Counted from the first letter of the stretch, positions 35,638 through 45,685 are shown. The stretch is 64,000 bases of DNA from Actibacterium sp. (GCA_016278325.1 JADQCB010000021.1:50528-114527); one strand, 5' to 3'. Notes: generated from the letters alone by a model not told the origin. Numbers and translations: made by a program.

Positions 35638-36066
35638 ATGTCGGCAGAACATGTCTGGGCCCTGGTGACAGACGGAATGCGCGCGCATATCCTGCGCGAT
35701 CTGGAAGGGGATCAGGGTGACGACCCCGCGCCGATGGACCTGGTGATGCGGGCCCATTCCGACAGGCTGCGCAGCTATATCGGCCGACCGCAAGACGCCG
35801 CGCAGGACGCCCTGTCCGCGCCGCGAGAGATTCTTCAGCCCGATCTCGACCCTTTTGCCGCCGAAATCGCGGCCGAGCTGGACCGCCATCGCCTGGCCGG
35901 GGATTTCGATACCCTGGCGGTTTTCGCCCCGGAGGCGGTTGCGCGGGCGATCACGCGACATATGACACCGGGGCTTTTGTCCACGATCTTTCTGGAACGT
36001 CCCGCGATCCTGGTTTCCACCGACGAAAAGGCCATGCGCCAGGCCGTCCGCAGCGCGATCTGGTAA
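35638..36066 (+). CDS. Host attachment family protein (PF10116-like)
   Basis: A 142-residue protein reading HVWALVTDGMRAHILRDLEG at the start, with DFDTLAVFAPEAVARAITRHM and the C-terminal DEKAMRQAVRSAIW, the pattern of proteins annotated as required for attachment to host cells. The fold resembles RNase/eRF1-like baeRF proteins. The true function is unknown; in free-living alphaproteobacteria members are often under FNR-type control near stress genes, which fits the box at 35567. Confidence 0.75.
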   Translation: MSAEHVWALVTDGMRAHILRDLEGDQGDDPAPMDLVMRAHSDRLRSYIGRPQDAAQDALSAPREILQPDLDPFAAEIAAELDRHRLAGDFDTLAVFAPEAVARAITRHMTPGLLSTIFLERPAILVSTDEKAMRQAVRSAIW

Positions 36067-36146
36067 GACAGGACCGTCATGACCATCGCGGCATATATTG
36101 GGCTTGAATAGCCGGTGAATTTGCCGCGACCGGGACGACTCTGCGC

Positions 36147-37295
36147 TCAGAGCGCCTTTTCCAGGATGCCGGTCAGTTCGGCCTGCGACAACCTTGCCGG
36201 GTTGCCTTTCATGGATGACGACGCCTGCGCGGCCTCGGCGATTTCGGCCAATGCGTCGCGCGTCACGCCCATCTCGCCCAGTCGCGGCAGGCCCTGTGCG
36301 CGGGACCACTCGGCCAGCGTCTGGAAGGCCGTGCCTGCCCCGGCGCCCAATGACCCGCCGATCCAGTTGGCCACGGTCCCGAACCGCGCCGCCGTTTCGC
36401 CTTCTGCGCGCCGGGCATTCGCTGCCAGCACATGCGGCAGCAACGCCCCGCAGATCGCCCCGTGCGGTGCGGTGGCCGCAATGCCGCCAATGACACCCGC
36501 CAGCCCATGCACCGCGCCAAGACCGGCATTTGCCAGCGCCAGCCCCCCACAAAGGCTGACCCAGGCCAGGTCGTCGCGTGCCGCGGGCTGCTCGCCCTCG
36601 GCCAGGCGGCGCAGCGCCGACAGACTCAGCGGGATCGCGTCACGACACAGCGCATCTGTCATCCGGTTCGCCCTGGCCGAGACGAAGGGCTCGATCACCT
36701 GGGTTACCGCGTCCAGCCCGCTGGCCAGCGTTATCATCCACGGCAGGCCATCGGTCAGCGCCGGATCGACGAGCGCCAGGTCGGGTAGCATCCGGTCGTC
36801 GCGTAACGATACCTTGCGCCGGTGTTCGGGCACGCGAATGACCGCGTTGCGCGTCACCTCGGCCCCGGTGCCCGCCGTCGTGGGCAGGGCAGCGAAGGGC
36901 AGCGGCGCGGCTTCCAGCGGCAGGCCCGCGCCTACGACCTCGAGGTGATCGAGGATCGGCCGCGGCCCCGGCGCCAATGCGGCGATCGCCTTTCCCGCGT
37001 CGATCACGGCGCCGCCGCCCAGCGCCAGCACGGCCTGGGCGTGGTGGGCGCGGGCCAAATCGACCCCGGCCTCGATCAGCGCGGTATCCGGCTCTTTCGG
37101 ACAGGAAAATCCGGCAACGGCGATCCCGGCCCCTGCCAGGGATTCGTGCAACCAGGCCGCCCGACCGGGATCGGCCCCATGCAGCAGAACAACGCGACGC
37201 GCGCGGGACGCGGCCCATGCCGTGGCCTCGGGCGCGGTGCCCCTGCCGAAACGGATCGCCTGGGCGGTGCGAAAGGAAAACGCGGGCTCGGTCAT
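36147..37295 (-). CDS. Iron-type (group III) alcohol dehydrogenase
   Basis: A 382-residue NAD(P)-dependent enzyme. The nucleotide motif is ALGGGAVIDAGKAIA, followed by LPTTAGTGAEVTRNAV. Metal-site positions are Asp in SGLDAVTQVIEPFVS and His in GAVHGLAGV and TAPHGAICG. The usual first His (DALTH) is Gln here, as in a known proteobacterial subgroup. Substrate is unknown. It faces away from the Lon-like gene across a 199-base region that holds an FNR-like box. Confidence 0.88.
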   Translation of the reverse strand: MTEPAFSFRTAQAIRFGRGTAPEATAWAASRARRVVLLHGADPGRAAWLHESLAGAGIAVAGFSCPKEPDTALIEAGVDLARAHHAQAVLALGGGAVIDAGKAIAALAPGPRPILDHLEVVGAGLPLEAAPLPFAALPTTAGTGAEVTRNAVIRVPEHRRKVSLRDDRMLPDLALVDPALTDGLPWMITLASGLDAVTQVIEPFVSARANRMTDALCRDAIPLSLSALRRLAEGEQPAARDDLAWVSLCGGLALANAGLGAVHGLAGVIGGIAATAPHGAICGALLPHVLAANARRAEGETAARFGTVANWIGGSLGAGAGTAFQTLAEWSRAQGLPRLGEMGVTRDALAEIAEAAQASSSMKGNPARLSQAELTGILEKAL

Positions 37296-37426
37296 TCGGC
37301 TTGCCTCCGGTGTCGGTCGTGCGCGGGGTGCATCACCGACGCGGATAAAGCATCGCGACGCGGCAGAAAACCCGGCACCGGAAGGCCGCCGCGAATTGCC
37401 GTCGGCGCCCATCGGCCGCAATTGTC

Positions 37427-37440
37427 TTGATTCAGCGCAA
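37427..37440 (+). promoter_or_regulatory. FNR-like box upstream of the LonB-like protease gene
   Basis: TTGAT-TCAG-CGCAA has one perfect half-site and a second half matching three of five bases of TTGAT-N4-ATCAA. Its centre is about 61 bases before the ATG at 37495, nearly the same distance as in the box at 35567, giving a leader of about 20 nt if bound at -41.5. Confidence 0.5.
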
Positions 37441-37494
37441 CGCAGAGCGGACGAAAGTCGTTAGACTGGGGTCCATGCGAAGCAGGAGCGAAGA

Positions 37495-39936
37495 ATGACA
37501 TCCGACACCATCCCCGAGCCTCTTGCGCCGGAGGCCCTGCGCCAGCCCTTCGATCCCGAGGCGCTGGATTTCGCGACGACGGCCGAGCTGGAACCGCTGG
37601 ACATGCTGCCGGGACAGGACCGGGCGCTTGACGCGATCCGGATGGCCGGCGATGTGCGCCATTCGGATTTCAACCTCTTCGTCCTGGGGCCGGCCGGCAG
37701 CGGCCGCTATGCCGCCGTCAAGCAGATCCTGGCCGGGATAGCGGAAAAGCGGCCGGTGCCGGATGACTGGGTCTATGTCGCCAATTTCGAGCAGGAACAG
37801 AAGCCGCGCGCGCTGCGGCTTCCGGCCGGGATGGCGCAGCGGCTGAAGGCGGCGATGGAACGCCTGATCGACGACCTGGCCAACACGATTCCCTCGCTTT
37901 TCGAATCCGAGGATTATCAGACCCGGCGCCACGCCATCGAACAGGAATACGGCGAAAAGCACGAAGCCGCGATGAGCGACCTGTTCGAGCGCGCCCGCGA
38001 AAACAACGTGGCGATAATGCGCACCCCGATGGGCTATATGGTCGCCGCGACGCAGGACGGCGAGGTGATCACGCCCGAGCAGTTCGAGAAACTGCCCGAA
38101 GAAACGCAGGCAGAGATCGAGAAGAAGGTCAGCGCGATCCGCGAGGAGATGGAGACGATCCTCAAGGAGGTGCCCCGCCACCAGAAGACGGTGCGCGCCA
38201 AGGTCGAGGCGCTGAACCAGTCACTGGCCGAGGATGGCGTGAATGCTGCCATCGCCGAGGCATTCGCCGATTTGCAGGGCAATCCGGTGATCGACGATTA
38301 CGTCGCGGCGGTGCGCGCCGATCTGATCGAGAACCCCGAGCTGTTCCTGATCCGAACAGAGGATGGCCGCGCGGGCGCCTTTCCGGTGGCCACCACCCGG
38401 CATTTCGCCAAGCCGCAATTCGCCCGATATGCGGTCAATCTGATGGTCAGCCATGATGCCGATGCCGACACCGGCGCGCCCATCGTCGAAGAGGCGCTGC
38501 CCAGCATGGCCAACCTGATCGGCCGGATCGAACATGCCGCGCATATGGGCGCGCTTTACACCGATTTCACGATGATACGGCCCGGGGCCCTTCAGCGGGC
38601 CAATGGCGGTTTCCTGATCCTCGACGCGGCGCAGGTGCTGAGCGAGCCCTTCGCGTGGATCGCGCTCAAGCGCAGTCTCAGGACCGGGCGGATCCAGATC
38701 ATCTCGCCGGGCGAGGAAATGAGCCTGATCTCCACCGTTTCGCTGGAACCCGACCCGATTCCGCTGGATGTAAGGGTGATCCTGGTGGGCGAGCGGCGGC
38801 TTTATTACCTGCTGTCGCTGCTCGACCCGGATTTCGCGCAGCTTTTCAAGGTGCAGGCGGATTTCGAGGATGCCATGCCGCGCAGCGACGATTCCGTCAG
38901 CCTCTATGCGCGGCTTCTGGGATCGCTGGCCAAGCGCGAGGGGGTGCGCCCGCTGGATGCGCCGGGCACCGCGCGCGCCTTGCTGGAAAGCACCCGGATG
39001 ACCGATGACAAGGACCGGCTGTCGCTGGGCGTGGGCCAGATTTCGGACCTGCTGCGCGAGGCCGATTACTTCGCCGCGCGCGACGGGGCGGATGCGATCG
39101 GCCCCGACCAGATCGACCGGGCGGTGGCGGCCGCCGAAACCCGCGCGGGGCGGGTGCGCGACCTCGAACAAGACGCGATCCTGCGCGACACGCTGTTGAT
39201 CGACACCGATGGCACGCGGGTGGGCCAGATCAATGCGCTGTCGGTGATGCAGCTGGGCGGCTTTCGCTTCGGCCGCCCCTCGCGGGTCACGGCGCGGGTG
39301 CGCGTGGGTTCCGGCAAGCTGGTGGATATCGAGCGCGAGGCCGAGCTTGGGGGGCCGCTGCATTCCAAGGGCGTGATGATCCTGTCGGGGTTCCTGGGCA
39401 CCCAGTTCGCGCCGGACATTCCGATGTCGCTCTGGGCCTCGATCGTTTTCGAGCAGAGCTATGGCGGGGTGGATGGCGACAGTGCCTCGGCGGGCGAGCT
39501 GTTCGCGCTGCTCTCTTCGCTGGCGGACCTGCCCATCGACCAGTCTTTCGCGGTGACGGGCTCGGTCAACCAGTTCGGCGACATCCAGGCGATCGGTGGC
39601 GTGAACGAAAAGATCGAGGGGTTCTTCGACATCTGCGCGCGGCGCGGCCTGACCGGGCGCCAGGGCGTGCTGATCCCGCAAGCCAATGTAAAGCATCTGG
39701 CCTTGCGCCAGCGGGTCGTGGACGCGGTGGCCGAGGGCCGGTTCCGCATCTTCCCGATCCGCAGCGTGGCCGAGGGGCTGACCATCCTGACCGGCCGTCC
39801 GGCGGGCGCGCGGCAAGCCGATGGCAGCTATCCCGCCGACAGCGTGAACCGCCTGGCCGAGGACCGGCTGCGCGCCTTTGCCGAGGCCCGAAAGGGGTTC
39901 GTGAGTGCCGGGCGCCGTGAAGGATCGGAAACATGA
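37495..39936 (+). CDS. ATP-dependent Lon-like protease (LonB/AAA_32 type)
   Basis: An 813-residue fused ATPase-protease. The N-terminal P-loop is LGPAGSGRY, with Arg in place of the usual Lys, as commonly seen in this subgroup. A long helical insert (EEMETILKEVPRHQKTV) and an ATPase core (GGFLILDAAQVLSEP) follow. The C-terminal protease has the Ser-Lys dyad: Ser665 in DSASAGELFALL and Lys706 in GGVNEKIEGFFD. It degrades proteins in the cytosol. AGGAG lies 6 bases before the ATG. It overlaps the stress-protein gene by 4 bases. Confidence 0.88.
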   Translation: MTSDTIPEPLAPEALRQPFDPEALDFATTAELEPLDMLPGQDRALDAIRMAGDVRHSDFNLFVLGPAGSGRYAAVKQILAGIAEKRPVPDDWVYVANFEQEQKPRALRLPAGMAQRLKAAMERLIDDLANTIPSLFESEDYQTRRHAIEQEYGEKHEAAMSDLFERARENNVAIMRTPMGYMVAATQDGEVITPEQFEKLPEETQAEIEKKVSAIREEMETILKEVPRHQKTVRAKVEALNQSLAEDGVNAAIAEAFADLQGNPVIDDYVAAVRADLIENPELFLIRTEDGRAGAFPVATTRHFAKPQFARYAVNLMVSHDADADTGAPIVEEALPSMANLIGRIEHAAHMGALYTDFTMIRPGALQRANGGFLILDAAQVLSEPFAWIALKRSLRTGRIQIISPGEEMSLISTVSLEPDPIPLDVRVILVGERRLYYLLSLLDPDFAQLFKVQADFEDAMPRSDDSVSLYARLLGSLAKREGVRPLDAPGTARALLESTRMTDDKDRLSLGVGQISDLLREADYFAARDGADAIGPDQIDRAVAAAETRAGRVRDLEQDAILRDTLLIDTDGTRVGQINALSVMQLGGFRFGRPSRVTARVRVGSGKLVDIEREAELGGPLHSKGVMILSGFLGTQFAPDIPMSLWASIVFEQSYGGVDGDSASAGELFALLSSLADLPIDQSFAVTGSVNQFGDIQAIGGVNEKIEGFFDICARRGLTGRQGVLIPQANVKHLALRQRVVDAVAEGRFRIFPIRSVAEGLTILTGRPAGARQADGSYPADSVNRLAEDRLRAFAEARKGFVSAGRREGSET

Positions 39937-40664
39937 GCCGCACTCCGGATAGCCCCGGGCGGGTGATCCTGGGGGCGACCTCTTTTGCCGATGCCGAATC
40001 CGCGCTGGGCTATGCCATCGCGCTTGCCCGGCGGCTGAACGGCGAGCTGATGGGGCTGCTGATCGAAGAGGAAACCTTCATCGCCTGTTCCGCCGGGCGC
40101 GGCACCCAGGCGGTCATGGCCCATGTCGGCAGATCCACGCAGCTGTCCGAGGATGCGATGCGCGCCGCCTATCGCCGCGATGCGCGCGCCTTCCGGCAAC
40201 GGCTGGAACAGGCTGCACTGGGCAATGCCCTGCGCTGGTCCTTTGCCATTCGGCAGGGGCGGGCGCCGCTGCTGCTGGCGCAAGCCGCCGAGGCCGGCGA
40301 TCTGGTGATCCTGGGCTATCGTGCCGCGCCCGTCGATGCGGGCCATGTGACGGCGGTGATGGGCGCCACGCTCGACCGTGACATGCTGGCCCGCGCCGCG
40401 GATCTGGCGCGTGAAAGCGGCCGCGGGCTGAGCATCCTGGCGCCCGCCGTGCTGGGCGATTCGGTCACGGCGGCGGCGACACGGCTGGGCATCCCGGCGC
40501 GGCTGATCGCGGCCGACGGTCTGGCGGCGCTTTTGCATCGGCTGAACCGGCTGCACGCGGCGATCGTGTTCCTGGGCGAGGATAGCGTCCCGTCCGGATC
40601 CCTGTCGGCCGTGGTCGCGGCCGCCCGCGCGCCGGTCGTTCTGCCCGCCCGGGCCGCGCGGTGA
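39933..40664 (+). CDS. Universal stress protein-like protein
   Basis: A 243-residue protein with the UspA opening RVILGATSFADAESALGYAIALARRLNGELMGLLIEEE, cited for the strand-helix-strand pattern, and AGDLVILGYR near the middle. A second, less conserved half follows. The nucleotide-binding G-x2-G-x9-G loop is not obvious. It is coupled to the Lon-like gene (ATGA overlap), and such pairs are often anaerobically induced. Call rests mainly on the N-terminal pattern and context. Confidence 0.65.
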   Translation: MSRTPDSPGRVILGATSFADAESALGYAIALARRLNGELMGLLIEEETFIACSAGRGTQAVMAHVGRSTQLSEDAMRAAYRRDARAFRQRLEQAALGNALRWSFAIRQGRAPLLLAQAAEAGDLVILGYRAAPVDAGHVTAVMGATLDRDMLARAADLARESGRGLSILAPAVLGDSVTAAATRLGIPARLIAADGLAALLHRLNRLHAAIVFLGEDSVPSGSLSAVVAAARAPVVLPARAAR

Positions 40665-40668
40665 CGGA

Positions 40669-41433
40669 TCAGCCCGCAGGTGGCAGGGCCGCCTGCAATG
40701 CGGCGATGAATTCGTGGGGCTTTTCCGCGTGCAGCCAGTGGCCGGCGCCGGGGATCTTGGCAAAGCGGGCCCGGGGGAACAATCGCCTGATGTCGTCGCG
40801 GAAATCCGGCCTCACATAGTCCGACTCGGCCCCCGACAGAAACAGCGTCGGCCCGTCGAACTGCCCGTCGACCGGCGGCCAGCCGAGGATTTCCGGCATC
40901 TCGGCCTCCAGCACGTCGAGGTTCAGGCGCCAACGCCGGTCCTTCACGTCAAGCGATTGCAGCAGGAAGGCCCGGACCGCGCGATCATCCACCCGCTGTG
41001 CCAGGATCCTGTCGGCGTCAGAGCGCGTTTCGACCCGGGTGGCATCGACGCTGCGCATCGCGTCGATCAACGATTGCTGGCTGTGGCCATAGGCCACCGG
41101 CGCGATGTCGGCCACCACCAGGCGATTGACCCGCCCGGGCGCCGTCAAGGCCAGCATCATCGCCGCCTTGCCGCCCATCGAATGGCCCAGAACATCGGCC
41201 TGCCCGCCATTGGCGGCGATCACCTCGGCAAGGTCGGCGGCCATGTCGCGATAGGAATGGGTATCGAACCAGGGGCTTTCGCCATGATTGCGCATGTCGA
41301 CGATGACAACCTGGCGGTCGGCGGCCATGCGCTTGGCGATCGCCCCCCAGTTGCGGGCCGATCCGAACAGCCCGTGGGCGATCAGAAGCGGCGGGGTGCC
41401 GGTCGCGGTGCCGGTGAGAACGGTGTTCAGCAT
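40669..41433 (-). CDS. Alpha/beta hydrolase (YbfF-like esterase)
   Basis: A 254-residue hydrolase. The oxyanion region is IAHGLFGSARNWG, the nucleophile elbow GHSMGGKAAM, and the catalytic His lies in PGAGHWLHAEKP; the acid is probably the Asp of GAESDYVRPDF. The HGLFGSA and DMRNHGESPW motifs match YbfF-type acyl-CoA/short-ester hydrolases. The gene is convergent with the stress-protein gene, with 4 bases between stops. The natural substrate is unknown. Confidence 0.87.
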   Translation of the reverse strand: MLNTVLTGTATGTPPLLIAHGLFGSARNWGAIAKRMAADRQVVIVDMRNHGESPWFDTHSYRDMAADLAEVIAANGGQADVLGHSMGGKAAMMLALTAPGRVNRLVVADIAPVAYGHSQQSLIDAMRSVDATRVETRSDADRILAQRVDDRAVRAFLLQSLDVKDRRWRLNLDVLEAEMPEILGWPPVDGQFDGPTLFLSGAESDYVRPDFRDDIRRLFPRARFAKIPGAGHWLHAEKPHEFIAALQAALPPAG

Positions 41434-41518
41434 GACCCCATGAATAGCGCGTGGCGCCGGCCGATGCCAGCGCCGTTGCAGCGCGGCGGGACGGTCGTCT
41501 ATCATCGGTCCGCAGGGG

Positions 41519-41905
41519 ATGAAGGGTGACGTCTTGGTCGAGCATACGGTCCGGGAAATGGCGGACAACATTGCCGGGTTGATGGAAAAGCGGCTGCGGA
41601 TCGGCGGGCACGGATTGCCGGCCAAGCTGAAACGGGCCGGCCGCCTGCTGCCGCGTCGAAGGCGACGCGATGCGCAGGCCGTGGCCGACGCGCTGCCGAT
41701 GGCCGAAAGCGCGCGGCTGGCCAAACGCATCGACCTTGCCCGGTTGCAGGCCGCCGAGCGCCGGGTCACGGCCTATCTGAAGGGCGTGGACCCCAGGCAG
41801 CGGCGCATCGACATGGCGCTGCGGATCCTGGGCGGGATCGCCCTCGGTCTGCTGGCGGCCACAGCGCTGTTCGTGGGCGTGCTGGTCTGGCAGGATTTGA
41901 TATAG
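41519..41905 (+). CDS. Small membrane-anchored hypothetical protein
   Basis: No family recognised. The 128-residue product has an N-terminal helical region (VREMADNIAGLMEKRLRI), a strongly basic stretch (LLPRRRRR, residues about 43-50), a second helix, and a C-terminal membrane segment (ILGGIALGLLAATALFVGVLVW). Topology would place the basic part in the cytosol. CAGGGG lies directly before the ATG. It is divergent from the hydrolase gene. Codon use and the clean hydrophobic segment suggest it is real. Confidence 0.65.
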   Translation: MKGDVLVEHTVREMADNIAGLMEKRLRIGGHGLPAKLKRAGRLLPRRRRRDAQAVADALPMAESARLAKRIDLARLQAAERRVTAYLKGVDPRQRRIDMALRILGGIALGLLAATALFVGVLVWQDLI

Positions 41906-42045
41906 CGGACCCGGGCGAGCAGGAAACCGATCGTCAACGGATGTCCGGTTCACATGCGTTCACGCCCCTTGCGAAGGGTTGATCGGCGGCGTGGACTGGC
42001 CGAAGGCCGGTACCGACAGCGCAAGACCCTGATTTCAATGAAGAA

Positions 42046-42121
42046 TGGTGCCGGTGATAGGACTCGAACCTACGACCCCATCATTACGAATGACGTGCTC
42101 TACCAGCTGAGCTACACCGGC
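42046..42121 (-). tRNA. tRNA-Thr (anticodon CGT)
   Basis: On the minus strand the acceptor GCCGGTG pairs with CACCGGC. The D arm contains GCTCAGCTGGTAGAGC, the anticodon stem CGTCA/TGATG encloses TTCGTAA with anticodon CGT, and the T arm contains GGTTCGAGTCC. An A discriminator and an encoded CCA end follow (42048-42046). It reads ACG threonine codons. Confidence 0.95.
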
Positions 42122-42248
42122 ACACCGGGGCTGCGTTTAACCGGTCGGGATGAATCGTGCAAGGCCGAAAAGGCCGGAACCGGCCCGGCCGGTCAGGGCC
42201 CGGAAATCGCGCGCGAAAATTCCACTGCCGCGCGATTGTCGGGCATCG

Positions 42249-44177
42249 TCATCTGCCCAGCAGGTTCAGGATGCCCCGCTCGGCCTCTTCCTTGAGCTTT
42301 CGCCTGGCCGCGTCTTCAAGGCTTTCGCCCTGCTGCGCGCCCAGCTCTTCGGCGGCACGGGCCTTGAGATCCTCGCGGGTCTTCGCGACCGGCTGTTGTG
42401 CAAGCGCGCCGGCATCCAGCGACAGGCCCGGGTCGGTCCATGGGCCGGTGATGCGCAGCGGCAGCTTCAGGCCGCCCGTACCCTCGGGGCCGGAAAAGGC
42501 GGTGGGCACGATCCCGATATCGAGCATCCGATTGCCGATATCGACCGTGCCCGCGCCGGTTGCCTGCAAGAGCGGCGCATCGAACAGGAGGTCGTCGAAG
42601 GCCAGCACCCCGCCGTCAATGACATGGCTGAGTGTCACCGCGTCGAAGATGGTGCGTGGCGTGCCGCCGCCCGCCTGCGTATCGCCGCTGCGGAAAATCG
42701 CGGCCAGGTCGATCCCCGTAAATTCCCCCTGGCCCAGCGCCACCGATCCCTTGCCCGACAGGCTGTGCATGATCGCGTTGATCGAATTGCCCGAGCCGAG
42801 GAAGGTCAGCGACATTTCGATCCGGGTCGAAAGCCGGTCGTAATCCGCGAGATCGGAAAGCAGCGGTCTGGCGTCGATGTCGCCTGCGGTAATATCGCCT
42901 CTCACGGACAGGCCGTTGCGCCCGTTGAGGACGAGATTTCCGGCAATCTTCCCGCCATAGGCGGTGACGTCCTGCAGATCCAGCACCAGCCGCCGGTCGG
43001 TCAGGGTGGCCCGCACAAGGGTCGGCCCGAGTTTCGCCGTGCCCAGATCGATGCTGTCGGCGCTCAGGGTCAGATCCGCGTCGAGCGCAGCCAGGGCGGA
43101 CAGGTCGATCGGGGCCTCGGGCCAGCCGGGTGCAGCTTCGTTCGACCCGGTGTCGCCGCGCCCGCCGGAGTCTTTCACCAGCGCCGACAGGTCCAGTGCG
43201 CCGGTGGCGAAATTCGCGCTCAGGCGGGGCGGGGTCGACAAGGTCAGATCGGCGGTGCCGTTCATCTGGTTGCCGGCAAAGGACAGCACGCCATCGCGCA
43301 GGTGCAAGGATCCGTCCGGCGCATAGGACAGGCGACCGGATGCGCCAAGCCCGCGCATCAGTTCCGGCGGCAGCTGCGGCGGAACCATGCCGGCGGCCCG
43401 GAACAGACCCGAAAGATCGGCGATGTCGGCGTTCAGCGCGCCCTCGAGCGAAAGCGGTGCCGTGGCGCCGCGCCCGTCGAAACGGATTTCCGTCGCGCCA
43501 ACGCCCAGCGCGACGGTCAGGGCCGAGTCGCCACCGCCGAGGAAGGGGCCGAAGGTTCCGATCTCGCCCTTCGCGGTGACGGGCTGGTTGTTGATCTCTG
43601 CCGTCATCTCGATCTTCGCGGGCCCGGAATAGGCGGGCAGGCGCAGGGTGGCATCCAGCGCGGTCAACCTGCGGGTCACGCCGCTGGCCCGGTCGGTATA
43701 GCTGACGGCACCATCGGTGATGCGCGCGATGTCGATCGTGAAGCCGCCCCCCGAACCGGTGGGCGCCGTGCCGTCGGGCGCCGTGCCCGGGCCGGTGCCG
43801 AAAGTCCAGTTCACCCGCCCGTCCTCGGCGCGTAGCAGGTTGATCCGCGGCGCCGTGATCTCGATCTTCTTTACCTCGACGCGACCGCCGAGCAGCGCCA
43901 TCAGGTCCAGCCCGACCGAAACCTGTTCGGCCGTCAGCATTGCGCCCTCTCCGGCCCAATCCGGGTTGGACAGCGCGACAGGCCCGGTGGTGACGCCGAT
44001 CTGCGGCCAGATCGACGGGCGCAACCGGCCCGACAATGTGACCTCGCGGCCGGTGATGGCGCGCAGCTGGTCCGCGGCCAGCGTGGCGATCCGGTCGGCG
44101 GGCAGCACGAACAGCGCGCCGACCGCCAGCACAGCCAGAAGCGCGACCAGCGCGACGATACGGATAATCCAGCGCAT
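42249..44177 (-). CDS. AsmA family protein
   Basis: A 642-residue inner-membrane-anchored protein of the AsmA/TamB superfamily, linked to lipid transport and outer-membrane assembly. It starts MRWIIRIVALVALLAVLAVGALFVLPADRIA (one membrane helix), then the AsmA block DQLRAITGREVTLSG and TTGPVALSNPDWAGEG. A repetitive beta-rich periplasmic part and the C-terminal AsmA domain (SIDLGTAKLGPTLVRATL; FDRLSTRIEMSLTF-like strand) follow. The ATG at 44177 has GAGGAGG 7 bases upstream. It is divergent from rimO. Confidence 0.88.
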   Translation of the reverse strand: MRWIIRIVALVALLAVLAVGALFVLPADRIATLAADQLRAITGREVTLSGRLRPSIWPQIGVTTGPVALSNPDWAGEGAMLTAEQVSVGLDLMALLGGRVEVKKIEITAPRINLLRAEDGRVNWTFGTGPGTAPDGTAPTGSGGGFTIDIARITDGAVSYTDRASGVTRRLTALDATLRLPAYSGPAKIEMTAEINNQPVTAKGEIGTFGPFLGGGDSALTVALGVGATEIRFDGRGATAPLSLEGALNADIADLSGLFRAAGMVPPQLPPELMRGLGASGRLSYAPDGSLHLRDGVLSFAGNQMNGTADLTLSTPPRLSANFATGALDLSALVKDSGGRGDTGSNEAAPGWPEAPIDLSALAALDADLTLSADSIDLGTAKLGPTLVRATLTDRRLVLDLQDVTAYGGKIAGNLVLNGRNGLSVRGDITAGDIDARPLLSDLADYDRLSTRIEMSLTFLGSGNSINAIMHSLSGKGSVALGQGEFTGIDLAAIFRSGDTQAGGGTPRTIFDAVTLSHVIDGGVLAFDDLLFDAPLLQATGAGTVDIGNRMLDIGIVPTAFSGPEGTGGLKLPLRITGPWTDPGLSLDAGALAQQPVAKTREDLKARAAEELGAQQGESLEDAARRKLKEEAERGILNLLGR

Positions 44178-44305
44178 TTCGCGCCTCCTCGACCGGGAAC
44201 CTGCCCTGAAACTAGGGCGCGTCCCGGGGCGCAACAAGCGCCTTCTTGCCCTGCGCGCTGCGTGGCCCCTTCCGCCGGCCTGCATTCGCGCATATATCGG
44301 CGCCC

Positions 44306-45685
44306 ATGTCACACAATCCGCCATCGCTCCGCCCCGATATCGCCCCCGCCCCGAAGATCGCCGGCGCGGCACGCCCGGGTCAGCCGACGATCGGGATGGT
44401 GTCGCTGGGGTGTCCCAAGGCGCTGGTCGACAGTGAGCGGATCCTGACGCGGCTGCGCGCCGAAGGCTATGCGATCTCGGGCGATTATGCGGGCGCCGAT
44501 GCGGTGATCGTGAACACCTGCGGTTTTCTCGACAGCGCCAAGGCCGAAAGCCTGGAGGCGATCGGCGAGGCATTGAACGAAAATGGCCGCGTTATCGTGA
44601 CCGGCTGCCTGGGCGCCGAGCCCGATTACATCACCGGCGCGCATCCGCAGGTTCTGGCGGTGACCGGCCCGCATCAATACGAACAGGTGCTCGACGCGGT
44701 GCACGGCGCGGTGCCGCCCGACCCAGACCCGTTCATCGACCTCCTGCCCGCAAGCGGGGTCAGCCTGACGCCGCGCCACTACAGCTATCTGAAGATTTCC
44801 GAGGGCTGCAACCACAAGTGCAGGTTCTGCATCATCCCCGACATGCGCGGGCGGCTTCAGTCGCGCCCGGCCCACGCGGTTCTGCGCGAGGCGGAAAAAC
44901 TGATCGAGAACGGTGTAAAGGAACTGCTGGTCATCAGCCAGGACACCTCGGCCTACGGCGTGGACATCAAGCATGCCGAGGATCGCGGCCACCGTGCCCA
45001 TATCACCGACCTGGCGCGCGATCTGGGATCGCTGGGGGCCTGGGTGCGGTTGCATTACGTCTATCCGTACCCGCATGTGCGCCAGCTGATCCCGCTGATG
45101 GCCGAAGGGCTGATCCTGCCCTATCTGGACATCCCGTTTCAGCACGCCCACCCGGATACGCTGAAGCGCATGGCACGGCCTGCGGCAGCGGCCCGGACGC
45201 TGGACGAAATCGCCGCGTGGCGGCGGGACTGCCCCGAGATCGCGCTGCGGTCCACCTTCATCGTCGGATATCCCGGCGAGACGGAGGACGAGTTCCGGAC
45301 CCTGCTGGACTGGATGGACGAGGCACAGCTCGACCGGGTCGGGTGCTTTCAGTACGAAGACGTGGCCGGCGCCCGGTCGAACGATCTGCCCGACCATGTG
45401 CCCGCCGAGGTCAAGCAGGACCGGTGGAATCGGTTCATGGAAAAGGCGCAGGCGATTTCCGAGGCGAAACTGGCTGCAAAGGTCGGGCAGGTCATGGATG
45501 TGATCGTGGACGATATCGACGCGGAGGGCATCGCCACCTGCCGCACCAAGGCCGACGCGCCCGAGATCGACGGCTGCCTGTTCATCGACGAGGGCACCGC
45601 GGGGCTTTCGGTGGGCGACATCGTCAGCGTCGAGGTGGACGAGGCCGGGGAATACGACCTGTGGGGCGTGCGGCGCGCATCCTGA
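44306..45685 (+). CDS. rimO: Ribosomal protein S12 methylthiotransferase RimO
   Basis: Radical SAM enzyme that methylthiolates Asp88 of ribosomal protein S12. The 459-residue product has the N-terminal cluster cysteines 36, 72 and 101 ([28 protein letters not shown]), the radical SAM motif CNHKCRFC (Cys168, 172, 175) and a C-terminal TRAM domain. SLGCPK and the P-FQH segment are RimO-specific rather than MiaB-like. Confidence 0.95.
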   Translation: MSHNPPSLRPDIAPAPKIAGAARPGQPTIGMVSLGCPKALVDSERILTRLRAEGYAISGDYAGADAVIVNTCGFLDSAKAESLEAIGEALNENGRVIVTGCLGAEPDYITGAHPQVLAVTGPHQYEQVLDAVHGAVPPDPDPFIDLLPASGVSLTPRHYSYLKISEGCNHKCRFCIIPDMRGRLQSRPAHAVLREAEKLIENGVKELLVISQDTSAYGVDIKHAEDRGHRAHITDLARDLGSLGAWVRLHYVYPYPHVRQLIPLMAEGLILPYLDIPFQHAHPDTLKRMARPAAAARTLDEIAAWRRDCPEIALRSTFIVGYPGETEDEFRTLLDWMDEAQLDRVGCFQYEDVAGARSNDLPDHVPAEVKQDRWNRFMEKAQAISEAKLAAKVGQVMDVIVDDIDAEGIATCRTKADAPEIDGCLFIDEGTAGLSVGDIVSVEVDEAGEYDLWGVRRAS

